NCBI GenBank assembly: GCA_900470775.1
Contig: UCBZ01000025.1
Location: forward strand, 1 to 34,515
Reading direction: 5' to 3'
Length of the DNA stretch: 34,515 nucleotides
Source: Hyphomicrobiales bacterium
GTDB lineage: Bacteria; Pseudomonadota; Alphaproteobacteria; Rhizobiales; Beijerinckiaceae
The notes beneath the pieces were generated by a model. The model searched no databases, had not been told where the DNA came from, and saw nothing but the letters and a program-made list of their open reading frames with translations. The position numbers and the translations under genes are program-made. This document shows, piece by piece, positions 14,900-23,623 of the stretch (the first letter of the stretch is position 1; each line of letters begins with the position of its first letter).

Positions 14900-16057
14900 T
14901 CAATCTGCGCGGCCCCGCGCCTCAACAGACCATAGGGAGACCAGCCTGTCCTCTGACACGACATGCAGAAAGTCATGGAGGTTGATCGTCGGATCGCAAT
15001 GCGGAACGGTGCATTCGACGACCGTTCCGATCGGGATCGTCCCGTGGCCGGGCTCTGGCAAGATGCGGCCGAACTCGTCGCCGCACCATTCGATCCGTCC
15101 GATCGGTTCGCCGCTGCGGAACACGCGCGGTGGAGGGCCGTCTAGCGCGAAACTTTTGCTGCCGCCGTCGGTGATCGCGAACCCGGGCGAGCTGTGCCCG
15201 ATGACCGTCACCGCGACGCGCAGCGCCGGCCCGAACTCCGGCCCGCCGTTTCCATAAATGTCGACCGGGTCGTAGGCCTCGTCCATGAAGACATAGGAGC
15301 CCGGCTGGACCTCGGTCAGCACCTGCGCCTGCCCATCGAGCAGATGGCTGCCGGTGCCCCCGCCAGAGACGATGCCAGGCGCGAGGCCGGCCTGTTTAAG
15401 AACCTCCAGCATCGCGGCCAGGATCCGGTTCGCCGCGTCATTAGCTGATCGGCGCGCGGCGAAATCGTCGATATGCTGGACACGGCCCTGATAAGCCTGC
15501 ACCCCGACATAACGCAGGCTCGGCTGGTCCGTGATGGCGCGGGCGAGCGAGACCGCCTCCTGCCCGTTGGCGACGCCGCTGCGATTGAGGCCCGTGTCGA
15601 GATCGACAAAGACATCGAAGCGCGCGCCGTGGCGTGCGGCCGCCTCGGCGTAAGCCGCCACCAGATCGAGCCGGTCGACGACGACGCCGATGCGCGCGCC
15701 TTTAGCTGCGGCGCGCGCAAGCGCGTCGATCTTGGCGCCGCTGGCGATCGGCGCGCTCAGCGTCAGATCATTGGCGCCGCCCTCGAACAGCGCCAGAAGT
15801 TCGCCCGGCTTGGCGCAGCAGATGCCAGAGGCTCCCGCCGCCATCTGCCGCCGCGCGATCTCGGCGCATTTGTGCGATTTCGCATGCGGCCGGAAGGCGA
15901 TGCCGGCACGCTTGCAGGTGTCCGCAAGCGTCGCGATGTTGCGTTCGAAGATGTCGAGGTCGAGCACTGCCGCCGGTGTTTCGAGGCGCGAACGGCTGCC
16001 GGCTTGGCCGATGAGCGCCTGGTTGAGCGCTGCCGCTCCGAAGGGTGCGAGGCTCAT
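14900..16057 (-). CDS. PLP-dependent D-serine dehydratase/D-threonine aldolase-like enzyme (DSD1 type, fold III)
   Basis: 385 residues. The N-terminal alanine-racemase-type barrel carries the PLP lysine, Lys60 in RPHAKSHKCAEIA. Other core motifs are CCAKPGELLALFEGG, VDLDTGLNRSGV and GIVSGGGTGSH. The C-terminal beta domain has PHCDPTINLHD with His353 and Cys354, the zinc-binding pair of eukaryotic-type D-serine dehydratase and D-3-hydroxyaspartate dehydratase. The open frame extends 72 codons upstream but is a shadow of hyuB there; the ATG at 16057 shares one base with the hyuB stop (TGATG), showing coupled translation. It probably acts on a D-beta-hydroxy amino acid, by dehydration or retro-aldol cleavage, as the last step of the operon pathway. 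Which of the two reactions it performs is not decidable here. Confidence 0.9.
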   Translation of the reverse strand: MSLAPFGAAALNQALIGQAGSRSRLETPAAVLDLDIFERNIATLADTCKRAGIAFRPHAKSHKCAEIARRQMAAGASGICCAKPGELLALFEGGANDLTLSAPIASGAKIDALARAAAKGARIGVVVDRLDLVAAYAEAAARHGARFDVFVDLDTGLNRSGVANGQEAVSLARAITDQPSLRYVGVQAYQGRVQHIDDFAARRSANDAANRILAAMLEVLKQAGLAPGIVSGGGTGSHLLDGQAQVLTEVQPGSYVFMDEAYDPVDIYGNGGPEFGPALRVAVTVIGHSSPGFAITDGGSKSFALDGPPPRVFRSGEPIGRIEWCGDEFGRILPEPGHGTIPIGTVVECTVPHCDPTINLHDFLHVVSEDRLVSLWSVEARGRAD

Positions 16058-17811
16058 CAGCGCTGTTCCATCCGCTGCGCCCGCGCCTGCTGGGTCGCGG
16101 TGAGATCGAGGCTGACGCCATCGGCGGCGAAGACCACGCCATAGTCGCGCCTGGCGCCGGCGATCGTGACCTTGCCCTCCAGCAGATCGTCGGCGACGCG
16201 CCAGGTCTCGCGCTTGAGCGCGTCGCCATAGCCGCCGCCGCCGGCCCCGGTCAGGCGGAAGATGTCGCCGCATTTGGCATGAAAGCTCTCCATCGGCATC
16301 GTCGGCAGATGCTGCTGCGTCCCGTCCGTGCGGATGAACACATGAGCCGAGGGTGCGCCGGCGCCGCCGCCCTCGATGCCGAAGGGCGGGTGGTCGCGCC
16401 GGTCGCCGCGCAGCGTGAAGCGCGCATCGGCCAGGAAGCGGAACTCGCGCACGAAAGCGAGTCCGCCGCGGAACTCGCCGGGACCGCCCGAATCCGGCAC
16501 GAGCCCGTAGCGCAGCACCTCGACCGGCATATCGGTCTCGACCATCTCGATCGGCTGGTTGGAGAGATTGGCGGCGGGGTTGGAGATGCCCTCGATGCCG
16601 TCCTTGCCGGCGCGCGCGCCCCAGGTGCCGACCACCATCTCGTTGAGCACGAAGGGCTTGCCTTCATGCACGCCGCCGCCGGCCAGCAGATAAGGCCCGC
16701 CCTCCGAGCCCCCGATGGCGCGCTCCGGCACGATCTGCGCCAGCGCTTGCATGATCGCGTCGAACACACGGTAGCCAACGACGCCCCGCGCGCCGCAGGC
16801 GGCCGGATAGCGCGGATTGACCAGGCAGCCTTCGGGCGCGCGCACCGTGATCGGCCGCAGATAGCCCTCGCAATTCGGGATGTCCTGCTGCGACAGGCAG
16901 CGGATGGCGCAGAAGGCCGCCGATTCCGGCAGCGAGATCGGGCAGTTGATCGAGGCCGCGACTTGGTCGGCCGTGCCGGCGAAGTCGATGTCGATCGTGT
17001 CGTCTTCGACCGTCACCGTCGCGACGATGGCGAGCGGGACCGGATGCTCGCCGACGCCGTCGATATAGTCGGTGGCCTTGTAGACGCCGTTGGGCAAAGC
17101 GCGGATCACGTCGCGCATCATCGCCTCGGCGTGGTCGTGCAGCGCGTCGATATAGTGATCGAGCAGGGTAGCGCCATAGCGGGCGATCAGCGCGCGCAAA
17201 CCGTCTTGAGCCACGTTGCAGGCGGCGATCTGGGCGCGGATATCGCCGAGCACCTCGACCGGGGCGCGCGTATTGGCCTCGATGATCCGGAACACCGCAT
17301 CGACCGGCTCGCCGGCCTCGTAGAGCTTGAGCAGCGGCAGGCGCAGGCCTTCCTGCTGGATCTCGGTGGCGTAGATCGCGACGCTGCCGGGCACGATGCC
17401 GCCGATATCGGTGTGGTGGGCGACGGTGGCGGCGAAACCGGCCAGTCGCTCATCGACGAAGATCGGCTTCAGAATGTAGATGTCGGGCAGGTGCTGGCCG
17501 CCGGAGCCATAGGGGTCGTTGGCGATCAGCACGTCGCCTTGTTTGAGCGTTGCACCGTAGCGTTGCTTCACGAACTGCATGACGCGCGGAAAGGAGCAGA
17601 GCTGGATCGGCAGCGTGAGCCCTTGCGCGATCACCCGTCCCTGCGCGTCGCAGAGGGCGGTCGAGTAGTCCATGATGTCGCGCACCACCGGCGAATAGGC
17701 TGATCGCATCACGATCAGCGCCATCTCGTCGGCGGTCGAGGCGAGCGCGTTGCGGATCACCTCCAGCGTGATCGGGTCGATCGCGTCTTTCCGGCTTGTG
17801 GTTTGCATCAT
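16057..17811 (-). CDS. hyuB: Hydantoinase B/oxoprolinase family protein
   Basis: A 584-residue HyuB-type subunit (PF02538). Family motifs are DPITLEVIRNALASTADEMA, VMRSAYSPVVRDIMDYSTAL, VLIANDPYGSGGQHLPDI, FAATVAHHTDIGGIVPGS and the C-terminal GGAGGGGYGD. The family includes N-methylhydantoinase, 5-oxoprolinase and acetophenone carboxylase beta subunits, in which B works with the ATP-binding A subunit. The first of two adjacent ATGs is used; it overlaps the hyuA stop by 4 nt, and the second (17808) would overlap by one base. Length and motifs are complete. Together with HyuA it should cleave a cyclic amide at the cost of ATP, but the family is too varied to fix the substrate. Confidence 0.92.
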   Translation of the reverse strand: MMQTTSRKDAIDPITLEVIRNALASTADEMALIVMRSAYSPVVRDIMDYSTALCDAQGRVIAQGLTLPIQLCSFPRVMQFVKQRYGATLKQGDVLIANDPYGSGGQHLPDIYILKPIFVDERLAGFAATVAHHTDIGGIVPGSVAIYATEIQQEGLRLPLLKLYEAGEPVDAVFRIIEANTRAPVEVLGDIRAQIAACNVAQDGLRALIARYGATLLDHYIDALHDHAEAMMRDVIRALPNGVYKATDYIDGVGEHPVPLAIVATVTVEDDTIDIDFAGTADQVAASINCPISLPESAAFCAIRCLSQQDIPNCEGYLRPITVRAPEGCLVNPRYPAACGARGVVGYRVFDAIMQALAQIVPERAIGGSEGGPYLLAGGGVHEGKPFVLNEMVVGTWGARAGKDGIEGISNPAANLSNQPIEMVETDMPVEVLRYGLVPDSGGPGEFRGGLAFVREFRFLADARFTLRGDRRDHPPFGIEGGGAGAPSAHVFIRTDGTQQHLPTMPMESFHAKCGDIFRLTGAGGGGYGDALKRETWRVADDLLEGKVTIAGARRDYGVVFAADGVSLDLTATQQARAQRMEQR

Positions 17812-19880
17812 GCAGCCTCCAGCGCGATGTCGATATTGCCGGCACCGTCGAGGCGGGCGGTCTGGCCCGGTCCGACGACGCAGGTGCAGTCATATTCCTC
17901 GATGACGAAGGGGCCGCGCCGGGGCGAGGCATCGAGATCGGCGCGGCCGATCACCGCGACCGTGGCGGTGCCCATCTCCTCGAAGGACACCGGCCGGTCG
18001 ATTCGGCGCTGCGGCGGTGCCGCGCCGAACCTCTGCGGCGGCGCCACCAGCGGCAGCCGCGCCGTCAACCGGGCATTGACGAGGTGGACCTGATCCTTCT
18101 GCGAGCGGTGGCCATAGGTCCGCTCATGCTCGCGATGGAACAGCTCCGAGAGCTCGGCGAAGTCCAGGCGCCGCGCCGGCACGGTCAGCTCATAGGCCTG
18201 GCCGACATAGCGCAGATCGGCCGCGAACCGGAATTCGGCACGCGACAACTCGTAGCCTTCCAGAGTCAGCACGCGGCGGGCATCTTCGGTCAGCTCGGCA
18301 TAGAGCTCCGCCAGGCCGGCGTCGTCGAGGTCGCCGGCTCTGCGGCGCGAGGGCCGCACGAACTCCTGCTCGACATCCGAGCGCAGCAGGCCGAGCGCGC
18401 TGAAGACGCCGGCGGCGCGCGGGATCACCACCCGCCGGATCCCGAGCGCCTTGGCGACCTCGGCGGCGACGACCGGCCCGTTGCCGCCGAAGGCGACCAG
18501 CGTCGAATGGCGGGGGTCGCGGCCGCGATAGGTCGAGACCGCCTTCACCGCCCGCGTCATCGTGGTGACCGCCAGCGTCAGCACGCCGCGCGCGGTCTTG
18601 GTCAGGTCGAGCCCGAGCGGGCGCGCGACCTGATCGTTCAGCGCCGCGCGTCCGGCATCGGCCTGCAAGGGAAAGGTGCCGCCGGCCAGCGCGACATCGT
18701 TGATATAGCCCAGCGTCAGGAAGGCGTCGGTCAGCGTCGCCTGCTTCCCGCCGAGCCCGTAGCAGACCGGGCCGGGATAGGCGCCGGCACTCTGCGGGCC
18801 GACCGAGACCTGGTTCATCCTGTCGATCGCGACGATGCTGCCGCCGCCGGCGCCGATCTCGGACACGTCGATGAACGGCAACTTGATCGGATAACCGCCG
18901 CCCTTGACCAGCTTGCTGGAGAGATTGATGCCGGCGCCGACCTCGTATTCGGTGGTGCGGGCCGGCTCGCCATCCTCGATCAGCGCGGCCTTGGCGGTGG
19001 TGCCGCCCATGTCGAAGGAGATGATGCTGGGCTCGTTGCCTCCCGAGACCAGCCTTGCGCAGGCGATGACGCCCGCCGCCGGCCCGGATTCGACCAGCGA
19101 GGCCGCCCGCTTCACCGCCGAGCCCAGCCGCATGATGCCGCCGCCGGAATGCATCATCTCGACCGGGCAGGTGATGCCGATCGAGGCCAGCCGGGTCGTC
19201 AGCGCCGCTGCATAATTTCGCACCACCGGGCCGATATAGGCGTTCACGACGACGGTCGAGGTGCGTTCATATTCACGGATTTCGGGCAGGATCTCAGAGC
19301 CTCGACAGATATAGACGTCGTCGCCGAGTTCCTCGCGCAGGATCGCCTCGGCGGCGATCTCGTGGTCGGGATTGGCATAGGCGTGCAGGAAGCTGATCGC
19401 GACCGCTTCGACCTTCTCGTCAAGGAAGCGCGCGGCCGCCCGCCGGACATCGTCCTCGTTCAGCGGTATCCGCACCGCGCCGTCAGGCCCGAGCCGCTCG
19501 CGGGCCTCCAGCCGCAGGTGCCGCGCAGCGAGTGGCTTGGGCTTGTCGTATTGCAGGTCGTAAAGCACCGGGATGCGCAGGCGGCGCATTTCGAGGACGT
19601 CGCGGAAACCCTCGGTGGTCAGAAGGCCGGTGCGGGCGCCCTTGTATTCGAGGATCGCATTGGTCGCGACTGTGGTGGCGTGGACGATGCCGGTGATCCT
19701 GTCCGGCGTCGTCTCATAGTCCGCGACGAGCCGGCCCAGCGCCTCGGCGATGCCGCGACTGTAATCGTCGGGCGTCGAGGGCACCTTGCGGGTCTCGATC
19801 AGCCCGTCGTCGCGGGCAATCACGATATCGGTGAAGGTCCCGCCGATATCGATGCCGATCCTGTAGCTGTGCTGCGCCAT
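17808..19880 (-). CDS. hyuA: Hydantoinase A/oxoprolinase family protein, ATP-binding subunit
   Basis: A 690-residue HyuA subunit. It starts with the ASKHA phosphate loop RIGIDIGGTFTDIVI (Asp11, Thr15) in the HydantA_N domain (about 6-185). The main hydantoinase A domain (about 205-495) carries the second nucleotide motif ISFDMGGTTAKAAL (Asp290). A C-terminal domain to the end includes LRYVGQAYELTVP. The family phosphorylates or activates cyclic amides or ketones with ATP. The frame is open 59 codons further upstream but Arg/Pro/His-rich there, so the ATG just before the nucleotide motif is used. It begins 29 nt after the ATPase gene at 19910 and overlaps hyuB by 4 nt. Confidence 0.93.
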   Translation of the reverse strand: MAQHSYRIGIDIGGTFTDIVIARDDGLIETRKVPSTPDDYSRGIAEALGRLVADYETTPDRITGIVHATTVATNAILEYKGARTGLLTTEGFRDVLEMRRLRIPVLYDLQYDKPKPLAARHLRLEARERLGPDGAVRIPLNEDDVRRAAARFLDEKVEAVAISFLHAYANPDHEIAAEAILREELGDDVYICRGSEILPEIREYERTSTVVVNAYIGPVVRNYAAALTTRLASIGITCPVEMMHSGGGIMRLGSAVKRAASLVESGPAAGVIACARLVSGGNEPSIISFDMGGTTAKAALIEDGEPARTTEYEVGAGINLSSKLVKGGGYPIKLPFIDVSEIGAGGGSIVAIDRMNQVSVGPQSAGAYPGPVCYGLGGKQATLTDAFLTLGYINDVALAGGTFPLQADAGRAALNDQVARPLGLDLTKTARGVLTLAVTTMTRAVKAVSTYRGRDPRHSTLVAFGGNGPVVAAEVAKALGIRRVVIPRAAGVFSALGLLRSDVEQEFVRPSRRRAGDLDDAGLAELYAELTEDARRVLTLEGYELSRAEFRFAADLRYVGQAYELTVPARRLDFAELSELFHREHERTYGHRSQKDQVHLVNARLTARLPLVAPPQRFGAAPPQRRIDRPVSFEEMGTATVAVIGRADLDASPRRGPFVIEEYDCTCVVGPGQTARLDGAGNIDIALEAA

Positions 19881-19909
19881 GATTGTGGTCTCGTTGTCGG
19901 AATGGGCGG

Positions 19910-20776
19910 TCAGCCCGCGCTTTCGCGAGCGGGGCTGATGGGGGAAGCGATATCGACGGTGGCAGCTTGCTGGCGACGCCCCTTGATGCCTTTCGGCACG
20001 GCGGCGATCAGGAGCTGCGTGTAGGGGTGGGTGGGACGGTCGAGCACGTCGAGGCATGGCCCCTGTTCGACGATCTCGCCCTTGCGCATCACGATGATCC
20101 GCGAGCAGAGCGTGCGCACCAGCGCCAGATCATGGCTGATGAACAGCAGGGTCAGGCCGAGTTCGCGCGTCAGCCGGCTGAGCAGATTGATCACCTGCGC
20201 CTGCAGCGAGACGTCGAGCGAGGAGACCGGCTCGTCGGCGATCAGGATGTCGGGCTTCATTGCCAACGCCCGCGCCAGCCCAACGCGCTGGCGCTGCCCG
20301 CCGGAGAGTTCATGCGGCAGGCGCGGCGCCAGCTCCGCGCCGAGCCCGACCAGAGCCAGCATCGCCAGCGCTTCGGCCTCTCGCTCGGGCTTCGGCACGC
20401 CGCGCAGCGCCAGCGTCTCGGTCAGGCAGCGGCTCACGCTCTTGCGCGGATTGAGCGCGCTGCTCGAATCCTGGAACGCCATCTGGATGCGCCGCCGCCA
20501 CGGTCCGCCATGATCGCGCATCAGGGCGGACAGCGGCTCGCCGTCGAGCAGCACCTCGCCCGATGTCGGCCTGGTCAGGCCGACGGAGATGTTCGCCAGC
20601 GTCGATTTGCCGGAGCCGCTTTCGCCGACGATGCCGACAACGTCGCTGCGCGCGATCTCCAGCGAGATGCCGGCGAGCGCTACGAAGCGCTTATCGCGGC
20701 CAAACAGGCGATCGAAGGCCGTGCCTTGCGCATAGGATTTGGTGATGCCGCGCAGCGACAGGATCGGGCCGGTCAT
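19910..20776 (-). CDS. Dipeptide/oligopeptide-type ABC transporter ATP-binding protein (DppF-like)
   Basis: A 288-residue ATPase. Walker A is GESGSGKSTLANI, the signature LSGGQRQRVGLARAL, Walker B ILIADEPVSSLD, and the switch histidine is in LFISHDLALV. The C-terminal HPYTQLLIAAVP is the short peptide-importer tail, without the cysteine-rich extension seen in its partner at 20773. The ATG at 20776 overlaps the stop of the upstream ATPase gene by 4 nt; the longer open frame upstream is a shadow. It forms the ATPase pair of the importer with the product of 20773-21771. Confidence 0.93.
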   Translation of the reverse strand: MTGPILSLRGITKSYAQGTAFDRLFGRDKRFVALAGISLEIARSDVVGIVGESGSGKSTLANISVGLTRPTSGEVLLDGEPLSALMRDHGGPWRRRIQMAFQDSSSALNPRKSVSRCLTETLALRGVPKPEREAEALAMLALVGLGAELAPRLPHELSGGQRQRVGLARALAMKPDILIADEPVSSLDVSLQAQVINLLSRLTRELGLTLLFISHDLALVRTLCSRIIVMRKGEIVEQGPCLDVLDRPTHPYTQLLIAAVPKGIKGRRQQAATVDIASPISPARESAG

Positions 20777-21771
20777 TGCGGCCTCCAGCAGGCGAAGCGG
20801 AGCTCGGCCTCGCGTTCCAGCGGCGGCATCTCCTCGATGCAGGCCTCGACGACATGCGGGCAGCGCGGCGAGAACGGGCAACCCTGCGGCATGCGCCCCA
20901 GACGCGGCGGCGCGCCCTCGATCGCCACCAGCGGGCCGACGGGGCCGGTCAGGTTGGGCACACAGGCCTGGAGCAGGCCGGTATAGGGATGGCGGGGTCT
21001 AAGCTCGATCGCCTCGACGGGGCCGTCCTCGACGACCTTGCCGCCATACATCACCACGACCCGATCGACGATCTCGGCGACGAGCTGGAGGTTGTGCGAG
21101 ATGAAGATCACGGCGATGCCGAGATCGCGTCGCAGTTCCGCGATCAGGTCGACGATCTGGGCCTGCACGGTGACATCGAGCGCCGTCGTCGGCTCGTCGG
21201 CGATCAGCAGGCGCGGGCGACAGGCGATCGCCATGGCGATCAGGGCGCGCTGGCGCATGCCGCCGGAGAACTCGTGCGGATAGGCATCGAGCCGCTTTCC
21301 GGCGTCGCGGATTCCGACGCGCTCGAGCGATTCCGCCGCGATGCGCCGGGCCTCCGCGCCCGAGACCTGCCGATGCGCCCGCACCACATCGGTGATCTGC
21401 CGGCCGATGGTCAGCGCCGGGTTGAGCGAGCTTTGCGGGTCCTGGAATACCATGGCGATGTCGCGGCCGCGAATGGCGCGCATGCGGGCCTCGTCGAGGG
21501 CCAGCAGATCCTGTCCGTCGAACATTACGCGCCCGCCGGTCGTGCGCGCAGGTGAGCCGAGCAGCCGCATCACGGCGAGCATGCTCAAGCTCTTGCCGGA
21601 GCCGGATTCGCCGACGACGCCGACCGCCTCGCCGGCCGCGACCGAGAAATCGACGCCGCGCACGGCCTCAACCACGCCGCCATCTGCGCTACGGAAGCCG
21701 ACGCGCAAGCCCTCGATGCGGAGCAGCGGCCCACCGGTACCGGAACCTTCCATGCGACCGGTGCCACTCAT
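20773..21771 (-). CDS. Dipeptide/oligopeptide-type ABC transporter ATP-binding protein (DppD-like)
   Basis: A 332-residue ATPase. Walker A is GESGSGKSLSMLAVM (Ser in place of the usual second Thr position), the signature FSGGMRQRALIAMAI, Walker B LLIADEPTTALD, and the switch histidine is in IFISHNLQLV. The C-terminal oligopeptide tail has HPYTGLLQACVP and the cysteine motif CPFSPRCPHVVEAC typical of DppD/OppD. The start ATG at 21771 overlaps the permease stop by 4 nt. The alternative Met seven codons from the start (21753) is less likely because it lacks this coupling. Confidence 0.93.
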   Translation of the reverse strand: MSGTGRMEGSGTGGPLLRIEGLRVGFRSADGGVVEAVRGVDFSVAAGEAVGVVGESGSGKSLSMLAVMRLLGSPARTTGGRVMFDGQDLLALDEARMRAIRGRDIAMVFQDPQSSLNPALTIGRQITDVVRAHRQVSGAEARRIAAESLERVGIRDAGKRLDAYPHEFSGGMRQRALIAMAIACRPRLLIADEPTTALDVTVQAQIVDLIAELRRDLGIAVIFISHNLQLVAEIVDRVVVMYGGKVVEDGPVEAIELRPRHPYTGLLQACVPNLTGPVGPLVAIEGAPPRLGRMPQGCPFSPRCPHVVEACIEEMPPLEREAELRFACWRPQ

Positions 21772-22652
21772 GCGACCAGAGTCCTGGCTTCGCTGCGCGG
21801 ATCGAACAGCTCGCGCACCGCGTCGCCGAGGAGGTTGAAGCCGATCACGGTGATCGAGATCGCCAGTCCCGGAAATACCGGCAGCCACCATTCGCCCGAA
21901 TAGATCGCGCTGCGCGCATCCGACAGCATCGAGCCCCAGCTCGCCTGCGGCGGCTGCACGCCGAGACCGACGAAGGAGACGGAGGCCTCGACGACGATGC
22001 CGATCGCGACCAGCAAAGTGCCCTGCACGATGATCGGCGACAGGCAGTTGGGCAGGATATCGCCGGAGACGATGTCCCAATGCGTCGCGCCCTGGAGCCA
22101 GCGCGCCCTGACATAATCGGCACCGACGACGCGGCTCGCCACTGCATAGGTGACGCGGGCAAAGACCGGCGAGAACAGCACGCCGACCAGCAGCACGATC
22201 TTGATCTCGTTGGGCAACAGCAGTGGCCCGACCCGCACCGGCCCGACCCCGAGGATGCCGACGATTGCGATGGCCCAGACAAGGAGAGGGATCGAGGCGA
22301 CGCCGTCGACGATGCGCATCACGATCTGGTCGCCGAGCCCGCCCTTATAGGCGGCGAAGAGCCCGGCCGAGACGCCGATCAGCGCGCCGATCACGACGGC
22401 GCCGATGCCAACCGCCAGCGAAGCCCGCGCGCCGAAGATGACCCGGCTCAGCACGTCGCGACCCGCCTGATCGGTGCCGAGCCAATGCGCCATGTCGGGT
22501 GCCAGCAGGCGGTCCTCGATGCTGAGCGCGACGGGATCATAAGGCGCGATCAGCGGCGCGAAGATCGCGGCGCAGACCATGACGAGGACGATTCCCGCAC
22601 CGAGCCAGCCGGTCCAGTCGATCATCCGCAGCGTCGACGACAGGCCCCTCAT
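21768..22652 (-). CDS. Dipeptide/oligopeptide-type ABC transporter permease (DppC-like)
   Basis: A 294-residue inner-membrane permease. Helix 1 is GAGIVLVMVCAAIFAPLIAP, followed by the DppC-type periplasmic segment AHWLGTDQAGRDVLSRVIFGAR. Further helices are VGIGAVVIGALIGVSAGLFA and KIVLLVGVLFSPVF. The EAA loop is ADYVRARWLQGATHWDIVSGDILP. The C-terminus has FNLLGDAVRELFDPRSE, usual for the family. Its start overlaps the stop of the DppB-like gene by 4 nt. It forms the channel heterodimer with that protein. Confidence 0.93.
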   Translation of the reverse strand: MRGLSSTLRMIDWTGWLGAGIVLVMVCAAIFAPLIAPYDPVALSIEDRLLAPDMAHWLGTDQAGRDVLSRVIFGARASLAVGIGAVVIGALIGVSAGLFAAYKGGLGDQIVMRIVDGVASIPLLVWAIAIVGILGVGPVRVGPLLLPNEIKIVLLVGVLFSPVFARVTYAVASRVVGADYVRARWLQGATHWDIVSGDILPNCLSPIIVQGTLLVAIGIVVEASVSFVGLGVQPPQASWGSMLSDARSAIYSGEWWLPVFPGLAISITVIGFNLLGDAVRELFDPRSEARTLVA

Positions 22653-23593
22653 GCGGCGACCCTCTGGCGCGGATCGAGCACGCGGTTGACGAGGTCCGCA
22701 GTGAGGTTGGCCAGCACGAAGATGATCGTGAACAGGAAGACGATGCCCTGCAGCAGCAGGAAGTCGCGCTGCGAGATCGCATTCAGCAAGGCGCGCGATA
22801 GGCCCGGCACGTTGAAGACCTGCTCGATGATCAGCGCCCAGCCGAACATGTAGCCGAAGGACAGGGCCGCGAGATTGATCACCGGCGGCAGCGCATTGAT
22901 CAGCGCGTAGACCACGACCCGCGGTGAGGACAGCCCCATCGCCCGGGCGGTGCGGACATAGTCGCCGCGCAGCGTGTCCTGCAGGCTGGCCTGCGTCATC
23001 CGCGCCAGCACGGCGATGTAGTAGACAGCAAGCGACACCGCCGGCATCAGGATCGTCTGGAGATGGGCTCCAAGCCCGGCCGACAGCGGCGCATAGCCGC
23101 CGGGCGGCAGCCAGCGCAGATCGACCGCGACGAAGCGGATCAAGACGATGCCGAGCCAGAAGGCCGGCACCGACAGGCCGACCACCGACAAAAGCCGCGA
23201 CACGCGATCGAACACGCCGCCGGGGCGCAAGGCCGCGGCGATGCCGATGCCGACGCCGAAGACCACGGCGATGGCGAAGGCGAAGAGCACGATCGACAAC
23301 GTCACCGGCAGGGCGTTGACGATCTCGGTGCCGACATCGCGGCCGGTGACGAAGGACCGTCCGAAATCGCCGCGCAGGATGTCGGAAAGCCACGCGCCAT
23401 ATTGCGCCAGGAACGGCCGGTCGAGCCCGTTCGCCTGCTCGAACTGCGCCAGCTGCGCGGCGGTCGCATCGGCGCCGAGCACGATCCGGGCCGGCGAGCC
23501 CGGACCGGCGCGCGTCATCGCAAACAGCGCGAAGCCGACGAAGAGCAGGGTGCCGATGGACGAAACGATCCGGCCGGCGACGAGGCGAAGCAT
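22649..23593 (-). CDS. Dipeptide/oligopeptide-type ABC transporter permease (DppB-like)
   Basis: A 314-residue permease with the DppB N-terminus (VAGRIVSSIGTLLFVGFALFAMTR). The periplasmic domain includes GLDRPFLAQYGAWLSDILRGDFG and SFVTGRDVGTEIVNALPVT. Several helices follow, with the EAA loop DYVRTARAMGLSSPRVVVYALINALPP split over the cytoplasmic face and the end motif NLTADLVNRVLDPRQR. It starts 30 nt after the binding-protein gene. The length is normal for the family. Confidence 0.93.
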   Translation of the reverse strand: MLRLVAGRIVSSIGTLLFVGFALFAMTRAGPGSPARIVLGADATAAQLAQFEQANGLDRPFLAQYGAWLSDILRGDFGRSFVTGRDVGTEIVNALPVTLSIVLFAFAIAVVFGVGIGIAAALRPGGVFDRVSRLLSVVGLSVPAFWLGIVLIRFVAVDLRWLPPGGYAPLSAGLGAHLQTILMPAVSLAVYYIAVLARMTQASLQDTLRGDYVRTARAMGLSSPRVVVYALINALPPVINLAALSFGYMFGWALIIEQVFNVPGLSRALLNAISQRDFLLLQGIVFLFTIIFVLANLTADLVNRVLDPRQRVAA

Positions 23594-23623
23594 GGGCGGT
23601 GATTCCAGGTGTCGGTGGCGGGC

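Noticed and set aside
14523..14903. 126-codon minus-strand frame as a gene or transposase remnant
   Set aside because: I could not match it to any transposase motif or other family, and it has no clear start signal; left as an unassigned stretch.
17796..20024. A 742-codon plus-strand open frame antisense to hyuA, and similar long antisense frames such as 16045-17703
   Set aside because: They are rich in Arg, Asp, His and Gly, match no family, and mirror well-identified genes. Long antisense frames are expected in GC-rich coding DNA.
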